Below are positions 1 through 9,300 of a stretch of 64,000 nucleotides of DNA, piece by piece (position 1 is the stretch's first letter; each line of letters opens with the position of its first letter). The stretch is from Symbiodinium natans. Taxonomy: Eukaryota > Sar > Dinophyceae > Suessiales > Symbiodiniaceae. The position numbers and the translations under genes are program-made. Under the pieces are notes generated by a model that saw only the letters and a program-made list of their open reading frames with translations, had not been told where the DNA came from and made no database searches. The stretch is from the NCBI GenBank assembly GCA_905221605.1, contig CAJNDS010000014.1:513920-577919 (forward strand), in the 5' to 3' direction.

Positions 1-35
1 CGGGCTCCTCCTTGCTGGAGTAAGGGCCTCGGCTC
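1..35 (-). CDS. putative exon fragment at window edge
   Basis: A GC-rich open stretch left of the first TTTAGGG array reads SRGPYSSKEEP on the minus strand after a CCTAG acceptor. It is cut by the window edge. It could be a downstream exon of the histidine-phosphatase gene, but nothing links it directly. Confidence 0.25.
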
Positions 36-57
36 TAGGGATGTAGGGGAAGTTTGG

Positions 58-286
58 GGTTTAGGGTTTAGGGTTTCAGGTTTACGGTTTGAGGTTTAAG
101 GTTTAGGGTTTAGGGTTTAGGGTTTAGGGTTTAGGGTTTAGGGTTTAGGGTTTAGGGTTTAGGGTTTAGTGTTTAGGGTTTAGGTTTAGGGTTTAGGGTT
201 TAGGGTTCAGGGTTTAGGGTTTGGGGTTTAGGGTTTAGGGTTTAGGGCTTAGGGCTTAGGGTTTAGGGTTTAGGGTTTAGGGTTAC
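58..286 (+). repeat. TTTAGGG telomere-like array
   Basis: About 30 heptamers, mostly perfect TTTAGGG with a few TTTGGGG and CTTAGGG variants, interstitial rather than at a chromosome end. Confidence 0.97.
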
Positions 287-658
287 AGATACTGGCGCTT
301 GAGGGGCTAAGGATTTTTGGAGTTCGTGTTTGCTTTTTGGGGGGAAGGCTTCGGGCTTGTAGGGTTTACGGAAGTAGGGATCACACCAGCGTAGACCCCA
401 AACAGTGCAAAAACCACAATGCGCTCGAGACCTAAGCGAAAGCGCCATATATTGCATCGGACGACATCTGCCTTTTGCTAATGTTAGTAATACTGTCATT
501 ATAACTTCCTTATTGTGATTCTTGACAAGTAGACTTTAGCACAGGATACAATAGCACAACCCAAGTTGAGGAACTCCTAACCCTGCTCCGAACCAACATA
601 GACTTTGCCTCCGCCTTGAAGATGAGGGGTTTTCAGGGTTTGGGGTTTAGGGTTTATC

Positions 659-773
659 TGGTATCTGGTTTAGGGTTTAGGGTTTAGGGTTTAGGGTTTA
701 GGGTTTAGGGTTTAGGGTTTAGGGTTTAGGGTTTAGGGTTTAGGGTTTAGGGTTTAGGGTTTAGGGTTTAGGG
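659..773 (+). repeat. TTTAGGG telomere-like array
   Basis: Nearly perfect heptamers. The sequence between this and the previous array (about 287-658) is not repetitive and holds no gene I can support. Confidence 0.97.
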
Positions 774-790
774 TAGAGTTTCTTTCGCAG

Positions 791-912
791 GTCTTCGTGG
801 GCTTGGCGAACTAAACTATGGGCCCGGTGCGGGTCTTTATGTTTTTGCGTCTTGCTCAACAAACAAAGACAGCGTCCTCCATGTTCCTGAATTGAGGCTG
901 CAAGGCCTTATG
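791..912. other. spacer open on both strands between opposed arrays
   Basis: This spacer lies between a TTTAGGG array (left) and a CCCTAAA array (right), the reverse of the usual exon context. On the plus strand a strong acceptor (TTTCTTTCGCAG) precedes a frame including GLGELNYGPGAGLYVFAS. On the minus strand a GCCTTGCAG acceptor precedes a frame including EHGGRCLCLLSKTQKHKDP. Both are open, so coding strand and reality are undecided. Confidence 0.3.
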
Positions 913-978
913 ACCCTAAACCCTAAACCCTGAACCCTAAACCCTAAACCCTAAACCCTAAACCCTAAACCCTAAACC
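913..978 (-). repeat. CCCTAAA telomere-like array
   Basis: Perfect heptamers in the opposite orientation to the array at 659-773, so the two form an inverted pair around the spacer at 791-912. Confidence 0.95.
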
Positions 979-1123
979 AATCTAAACCCTAAAAATGTCC
1001 GACACATGCTCACAAGAAGCTCGGTATGCTCGGCTGCCTACTAAACCCAGAGCTCTTTAAGCTTCACGTAACGGGATGGTCACGGCATGCCCCGTTGAAA
1101 CTCGGAAGGAGGTCCCCTATGAC

Positions 1124-1258
1124 TTGGGACGTTCCCCCCCTTACACCCCCCCTTACACCCACACCTTCCCCCCCCTTACACCCAGAGTCCTAAATAGGGA
1201 TTATTGATTGTAGTATCATTCTCATCCCTATTCAGGAGCCGTTAGTATCAAGGGGGGT
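1124..1258. mobile_element. foldback element family A, copy 1 (degenerate)
   Basis: The left end resembles GGGATGTTCCCCC and the right half carries CCCTATTCAGGAGCCGTTAG, the family's inner inverted repeat. The left arm is expanded by CCCCCCTTACACC repeats, making this the most degraded full-length copy. Confidence 0.5.
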
Positions 1259-1502
1259 AGGTAAGGGATAAGGCTCCATATCTTCACGGGCTCCGAGACC
1301 CTACTTTGGAGCGGACCCTGGAAAAAGCAAAAGGTATATACTGTTAAGGTATAAGTAGCTATACTAGGAACCCAGAACCAAAGAAAGCATTAAAGTATAG
1401 TACTCCAAAACCCAGGAAAGGATATGAAGCACCTTCCTGGCATTCCCGAAGTCACCGAGGGCATGCGTGTCACAAATCTTGAGAAGGAACCCTACAAACA
1501 CT

Positions 1503-1624
1503 TTAGGGTTTAGGGTTTAGGGTTTAGGGTTTAGGGTTTAGGGCTTAGGGCTTAGGGCTTAGGGCTTAGGGCTTAGGGCTTAGGGCTTAGGGCTTAGGGC
1601 TTAGGGTTTAGGGTTTAGGGTTTA
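1503..1624 (+). repeat. array switching from TTTAGGG to TTAGGGC and back
   Basis: A block of about ten GGGCTTA heptamers at 1541-1605 is embedded in canonical TTTAGGG, showing local spread of one variant. The flank at 1789-1806 is a short AT dinucleotide run. Confidence 0.95.
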
Positions 1625-1869
1625 GTCGCCAGTCCCTCCCTGCAAACCTGGCCAGAAGGCAACGATGTCCCTCCCGGCCCTGCAACCCTGAAACTTCAAA
1701 CCCCTTATGCCCCAAACCCCTCGAACCCTTTCTCTTCCCCCCCCGCCCCAAAAAACTTGAGAATTCATAACGATAATACATATACATAAATATATATATA
1801 TATATATAAAGTAGTGTTGTTGATATTGATATTAACAATAACAAACAGTAATAAACCCCTTCAATCTGC

Positions 1870-3300
1870 AAAATCCAAAGCCCTAGAGCCAGAACCCTGG
1901 AGCCCTACAGTGGAGGGAGCCGATTCAGGGTTTAGGTTTAGGGCTTTAGGGTTTAGGGTTTAGGGGTTTAGGGCTTAGGGCTTTGGGTTTTGGGTTTTGG
2001 GTTTAGGGTGTAGGGTGTAGGGTGTAGGGTTTAGGTTGGGGTTTGCAACTTTAAAGTTTCGGGTTTTAGGGCTCAATAAAGGTCCACAGTCCCCATGGGT
2101 CCCCGAATCAGGCAACTCCTAGCACGCCTGCTCGCAGATATTGGGAAGGCGGCACCCCGAGCCCTGAACCCTGTTCAGGAACTTGGGCGGGTTTAGGGTT
2201 TAGGCTTGGGTCTAAGAATAGTCCAACATACCCTTAACCTATAAAAGGAGAAGATAAGGAAGGATTTTACCATACCCCTTGATGTTGTTTGAAGGGGTAT
2301 GCCCAAGGGGTATGTTGAGTATCTCTTCAATCCGAGGTCTTTCGCATTTAGGACCCACAGCCCTGCACCCCTGACTAAGAGGCCCCTGCGTTCCAGGACC
2401 ACGTACCCACAGTACGGCACCTCGCGTCGCCGGGCTCTTTGAGAGTCCTACTAAACCCTAAACCGCTAGAAACGCTAAACGGCTTACAAACGATAGAAAC
2501 GCACAACAAAAAACACAAAAAACGCTAGAAACGCTGGACATGCCGAAGCCCGAAGATTCCAAAGACCCTCAGGAACCAACGTTTTAAGAAGATGAACCAT
2601 CAAACCAAAAAGCCCCAGAGTCCCTTGAGACCTGAAGTGTGGCTACGAGAGGAACATGCCCAGCACAAAAGGTTTACAGTAGGATTTAGTGTTTAGGGTT
2701 TTGGATTTAGGTTTGAGAAACTGCGTGAGTGTCTCTCGCTTCTTTACTTGCTAATTACCTACTTCCCCCATTCCCTACTAAGAACCCTTTAGCTGAAGCA
2801 AAGACTAAGAAGCCGAAAGCGATGACCTCACGTCCTCCATGCCCCGGGCAAAGGGCCATGTGCGATTTGCCCCCCGCCCCCCCCTCCCCCCCCTGTTCAC
2901 TCTCCAGCGGATGTTCCCAACCGCGAAAAAGTAGCCCTAAACCTTAGACCCTAAGCCTTCCGCCCCAAGCCCTCAACCCTTTCAACTTGGAATGATCAGG
3001 GGGGAACACAGCTTCTTCCGCGACTCTCCAGCCCTAAGTTCCAACCCAGCCCGATAGTACTAGACAGATCTTAGTGCATTATCCCCAAAACCCTAAGCCC
3101 TAGACCCTAAGCCCCAAACCCTTCAAAGTTTAGGATCCGCTTCATGCTTCATGAACGGGGTAGAAGCCCAAACTCTACAACAAGAAAACCATTCAGCCTG
3201 AAGCCCTCAACCCTCAACGCCACGACGCCAAAACCCGAAACCCCACACCCTAAACCCTAAACCCTAAACCCTAAACCGTAAACCCCTTGGCAGCCATTGT
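1870..3300. other. intron-like stretch, no supportable gene
   Basis: Degenerate TTTAGGG (1921-2036), scattered CCCTAAA-like text, a short end fragment of foldback family B near 2765-2787 (CATTCCCTACTAAGAACC) and low-complexity C-rich sequence. The short open frames here are repeat read-through. Confidence 0.5.
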
Positions 3301-3316
3301 AAGTTCGAAGCACGAC

Positions 3317-3361
3317 CCGCCCCCCTGCCTTCTTCACGCTGGGGGCCATGGACTCCCGTCG
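3317..3361 (-). CDS. weak downstream exon candidate
   Basis: CAG precedes CGACGGGAG; the frame reads RRESMAPSVKKAGGR with a GTCGTG donor. Supported only by splice signals and open frame. Confidence 0.35.
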
Positions 3362-6300
3362 CTGGCTGACTAGGCCAAGCGCAAGGCAGCCTGGTTTTCG
3401 GAGGGCCAAATGCGGTTTAGGGTTTAGGGTTTAGGGTTTAGGGTTTAGGGTTTAGGGTTTAGGGTTTAGGGTTTAGGGTTTAGGGTTTAGGGTTTAGGGT
3501 TTAGGGTTTAGGGTTCAGGGTTTAGGGTTTAGGGTTAGGTTTTAGGGTTTAAGGCAAGATGTAGGGTTCCTAAATTAGCTTTGGTTCTACAGGGTGCCGT
3601 ACTTTTTCGTGGACCCCAAAAGAGAGAGACCCTCATGTAGAGAACTATCCAATTACGGAACTGACCTTGCCCCTAAACCCTAAACCCTAAACCCTAAACC
3701 CTAAACCCTGAACCCTGAACCCTGAACCCTGAACCCTCTTCGGGAAGCCATTCCGCCAGGCCTGCGACGCAGTCGCCGTGCGTGACGAGGATGAAGCCGG
3801 CCCCGCCAAGCTTCACAGCCTTCGGGTTTGGGGTTTAGGGTTTAGGGTCTAGGGTTTAGGGTTTAGGGTTTAGGGTTTAGGGTTTGAGATTGGGGGTTGA
3901 GAGCTAGATGAATCTGGCTACTTTCTGTCGGGTCCAGGGTTTGGGCTTTTAGGCGTTCGGGTCCTTGATCAAAAAGAGTTCGTCACGGTGTGTTGACTAA
4001 TCAGGGAGTGGTGCAAAATCCTACCCTAAACCCTAAACCCTAAAGGCTAAACCCTAAACCCTAAGCACTAAGACCTAAGCCCTAAGCCCCACGCCTGAAC
4101 ACAACACCCTAAACCCTATGCCCTAAGCCCAGGCGCCAAGGCCGACACCTTCTAACGGTGCTGACTCCACCCTAAACCCTAAACCCTAAACCCTAAACCC
4201 TAAACCCTAAACCCTAAACCCTAAACCCTAAACCCCAACTCAGGCCTTAGGGCTCAAGGCCCCGTAAAGATCCCCCAAAAGGTGAACCCATCTGGGTGCC
4301 TTATTGGGGTCCTTCTGAAAAAGGAGATCCTACTATTTGGGGGTCTACATTAAGGGTCCCTTATTTTCGCAAACCCCCATATTTTAGAAAGCCTTAGGCA
4401 AGCCCTTCTCAAGCCAAACATTCCAACCAGGGACCCCAGAAATTGATTCGGGCCAAGATTAAGCCCAAGGGGAGGCCTAGACCCGAAACCCCGAACCCTA
4501 AGCCGTAAACCCTAAACCCTAAACCCAAAACCCTAAACCCTAAACCCCAAACCCCAAACCCCAAACCCTAAACCCTAAACCCCAAACCCCAAACCCTAAA
4601 CCCTAAGCTAAAAACAAAGAAACTAATTACAACCGAAGAGAGAGCTCTGAGCCACGGTCCGCAGGGCCTTCTCGCTCAGTGCCTCCACGCGACTCGCAAG
4701 GCGAACCTGGAGCGGCTTAGGGCGTGGGGTTTAGGGTTTAGGGTTTAGGGTTTAGGGTTTAGGGTTTAGGGTTTAGGGTTTAGGGTTTAGGGTTTAGGGT
4801 TTAGGGTTTAGGGTTTAGGGTTTAGGGTTTAGGGTTTAGGGTTTTAGGGTTAGGGTTTAGGGTTTAGGGTTTTAGGGTTTTAGGGTTTAGGGTTTAGGGT
4901 TTAGGGTTTAGGGTTTAGGGTTTTCAGGGTTTTTAGGGTTTACGGTTTTAGGGTTTTAGGGTTTTAGGGTTTTAGGGTTTTAGGGTTTTAGGGTTTTAGG
5001 GTTTTAGGGTTTTAGGGTTTAGGGTCTAGGGTCTAGGGTTCAGGGTTTAGGGCTCAGGGTTTAGGGCTTTGGGCTTGGGACTTCTTCTTCATGACTTGGG
5101 GTTTGAGCGGCGTGTGAAACGCAGGACCCAAACAGAGACTGGTCCCATAAACCACAAAGCCGTAAAAAACCCATGAAGCCCTCAGCACCTTCTACCCACA
5201 AACACCCTTTAAGTTCAATAAGAACCTACATACCACAAAAGACACGAAACCCATAAGCCACACGCCTAGCACATACAAAAGACCACCAACGAGTCAAAAA
5301 GAAACCACACCCTGAGCCCCTGGACCTGAAACCCAAAACCCTAAACCCGAAACCCTAAACCCTCAGACCCCAAGCCCCTAAGCACGGCAGCACGCCTTGC
5401 CATTCTTCTCGGGCCACGCTGGCATAGTCCCTGGGCTGACGTACAAAGACAGGGTTGATGGTTGAGGGCTGAGGGTTGAGAGATGAGGGTTGAGGGTTTA
5501 GGGTTTAGGGTTTAGGGTTTAGGGTCTCAAAAACCGGAAGAAAGAACACGTAAGCCAACAAGAGCTGAGAAGGGTTTAGGGCTTAGGGCTTAGGGTTTAG
5601 GGTTTAAGGTTAGCTTAGGGTTTAGGGTTTCGACTCGATGAGTCTAGGGGTCAGGGGTGTTATGTTGAGGGTTTCGGGTTTAGGGGAAATTCAGCCTTAG
5701 AGGCCTGAAACCCCAACCCTGGACGCGAGCTTGAAAGGTTGGCGTGGCTTTAGGGGCTTTTGTTCTGGCTGGCTCTTAGTAGGGAATGAGGGTATGAGGT
5801 AGCCTACATAATCCCTTAAAGGGTATTTATAGGGCCCTACTAAGAACCAGGGGTTGTTTTGTGGGGGGGGAATGGGGAAGGGGGGTTTGAGGTCTAGGGC
5901 TTACTTAGGGAAAGGACGAAAGAGGTTGAGGGTTTGGGGTAAGGCAGTAGCAAGTTCAAACGGTTGCAGCTCACCCTCAAACTCAGGAATGCTGTCTGTT
6001 GTGGGTTTAAAAAAATTAAGGTTTCAAAGCAAAAAGTAGGCTCATGTCAGTTCTCAAGAAACTTACTGGTGCTTGAAAGAACAGAGGAGGAGCGACGAAA
6101 AGCACCACAAGGCTTACGGTTTAGGGTTTTAGGGTTTAGGGTTTAGGGTTTAGGGTTTAGGGTTTAGGGTGGTTATGGGGATCTGTTCTACAAGTCTGCT
6201 CCTCCCGTCCGCCCAAAGACACTTTCGTGACACTCTAAACCCTACTTGGAGGCTCACGGTACTTTTAACCGATTATAACTGCACTTATAAGCTACTTATA

Positions 6301-9300
6301 AGCCCCTTAAGTGCCTTATATAAGTACAGTTATAATTGGATACTAAGTACCATGAACCTCCAAGTAGACCCTGAATCGTAAACCCCAACACGACCGCAGC
6401 TTCCCATGCGATCTACACGACATCGACAGCTGTCGAGAAAGAAACACAAAACCCCGTACCTCGGGGTTTAGGGGTTTGTGGTTGGAGAACTCTTGGGCAT
6501 GCCTGCGTTCATACTTCTTGGGGGCGCTGTTGCCTGTCTTTACGGTGCTATTGCAACCTACAAGTTTGCAGGGCTCGGGGTCGCAAAAACTTGGGGGAGA
6601 AGGCTAAGGGCTGCAATGTGTAGGGCGAAGGGTTTCAGGGTCTACCTGGCTCCCCCAAAGTACCTACTTCTTCGGGCGCTGTTCCCGCTATCTAGCGGGG
6701 TTACACCCCTTCAAGTTTGTACGGGAATTGTACATGACTTGTAAGCCTACCCCTCAAAGGCAGGCAACCTACGAAGCCATCCAGCGTCAGCTTCCCGTCG
6801 TCACCAACACCCGCGACCCTGCAGGAGGAAGGACTTCCGACTTCAGTTCTTTGGTTGAAGGTTGAGGGCTTCGGGTTTCGTGGCCTCGGGATAGGTACAG
6901 GCTTCAATCCACGACCCAAGTTCGCCCAGCCAGTGTATGGGCACTTCTCAAAATAGGGGTACCTCTTTCATACCCCAAATAGGACAGAATCCCCTTAAGG
7001 GGACCCCCAAAAAGGGCGACCCCTATTCTCGGCAACCCCCATACGACATCCTAAGCCCCAAACAGATACAGCTTTTCCTCACTGCTTCGGTCAGAAAAGG
7101 AGCAGAACTGGGCCTTCCTACCCTGGTTCTATGAAGATAACGGGGGCATCGTGGGTGCGAACTTACGAATCTGGCGCTTCCGAACATGGGGGGGTACCCC
7201 TTTTTGGGGTGGCCCTTTAGGGGGATTCTATTCTATTTGGGGTATAAAAACGGGGTACCCCGATTTTGTGAAATACCCATTTGAGGTTTGGGGCTTGGGG
7301 TGTAGGGCCAGCATCACCGGCCCCTTGTGGGTCACCGCGAGCAAACGGAGTAGAGGCGTACCGGGCGACCCCCGAAAAAGGCCCCAAATTTAAGTGAGCT
7401 CCCGCAGCCTTTCATACCCTTCAAGCCTCGCCGCCCCCTAAACCTTGAAATCACCTCAACCCCCCCTACCGTAAACTCGACATCCCCCTCTAAGCCCCTG
7501 AGAGCGCGCAGAGATCAACCTCAAACCCTACACCCTTAAACCCTAAAAACCAAACCCTAAACCCTAAACCCCAAACCCTAAACCCTAAACCCTAAACCCC
7601 AAACCCCAATCCCTAAACCCTAAACCCATCAGGCGTGAAGGGGAGCTGACCTCACGTCGCTGGGGATATACGCCGCAATCTCCTCCGCAGTGCGCAGAGG
7701 CGGCCCCGGTGAGTCCTTAGGAGTTTGGGGTTTAGGGGTTTAGGATTTGGGGTTTAGGGGTTTAGGGGTTAGGAGTTTGGGGTTTAGGGGTTTAGGATTT
7801 GGGGTTTAGGGGTTTAGGGTTTAGGGTTTAGGGTTTAGGGTTTAGGGTTTAGGATTTGGGGTTTAGGGGTTTAGGGTTTAGGGTTAGGGGTTTCGGGATA
7901 GAGTTCAAGAGGTTTGGTTTCTGTTTGGGGTTTTTTGGGCTTGGGGATATGAGGTTGAGGGTTTCGGTGGGAGGGCTCGGGGGTCTTCGGAGTTAAAGGG
8001 TCTTGAGATGCTAGGGCAGTTTAGGGCGCCCAACTTGCTGGGTTGCACCCCCCAAACCGTACAAGCCAAACCCCCTTAACCTTTTGCTACCCTCAACCTC
8101 ATCCCCCCCAAGCCCTAAACCCGAATTACTCAACCGACGCCCGAAAGACGCTTCGGGCGTCCCACGCATGGGGAACCAGGCTAGCCACGTTAGGGCGCTT
8201 GGGCGGTTTGGGCTTCTTCAGGTTTGGGTTTAGATGAAGGTTTTGAGCACCTCTCACTCTCGAAAGAGGGGGTCCGCGCCAGCTAGCTGATCCGGCAGCG
8301 CGGAACCACCCCATGTATAAAAGCTGTTCCCATCCCTTCATTATACAAACAATTATTAAACAGCCCTTAATAGGGTTTTTTTGTGGGGGGGTAGTATAAT
8401 CCCGATTAAGGACTGTTAGTATAAGGGGAACATCTCAAATGGGCGCAAACATCGGCAGCCGGCAGTGCCCCCACCACACCCCACCCTGGGGGCGGGCGGG
8501 ACTTTGGAAGACGATCGTTTGCGATGAATCGGCATCTTTCAGACAAAGGACACACAAAGCGAATGGGTGAAACTCCGCATGACATGCAGTCGCGCCAGTA
8601 GTGATTGCGCCACACACACATGCGTAGCATGAGGTACACCAGACTGAGTCGGTGTATCTCAACATGACGAATCATCTACTTAGTAAGTTTCCCAAAGACC
8701 TAAACCCTGGCCCGAAGTCCTCCCTGCATCAAAGGAGCCCATTCACCGAAATAGACCGGCGAGAAGATTTCGCCTCGGCAAGAAGTCCACACACTGGCTG
8801 CACTGGATGAGGCCTTCGGGTTTAGGGTTTAGGGAGACAAGGCTCTACTGCGGCTCAGGACGTAGTGGCAGGGTGCCCTACATCCTCCAAAACCAAGAAA
8901 GAGACGAAGGGAGGGTGGTGGTTCGAAGTTGAGGTTGACGAAATCCTCTCCTTCTAGAGCAGGAGCCCTCACGTCGAGCTCTCTCTGGCGTGGTTGCAGG
9001 TCGGCCCTCGATGCTTTGCAGCGCTGCACAAAGATATCTCGACCTCCTCCGCCATGAAACACGCCCCATGCATGCCCTACACCTTGAACCCTAAACCCTA
9101 AACCGCGGCTCACCCCAAATCCAAGCCACGCCAAAACCCGTCTGATCCCTCTGCAGAGTCCTGGGTGCTGCATGGGAGTCCGGCACCCAAAAAAACAACC
9201 CTAAACCCTAAACCCTAAACCCTAAACCCTAACCCTAAACCCTAAACCCTAAACCCCACAAGCCCCCAAGGACTCCTCAACCCCGAACCCCCTGCTAAGC

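Noticed and set aside
1-800. A true chromosome end (telomere)
   Set aside because: Arrays are short, occur in both orientations and continue throughout 64 kb among exons; nothing marks position 1 as an end.
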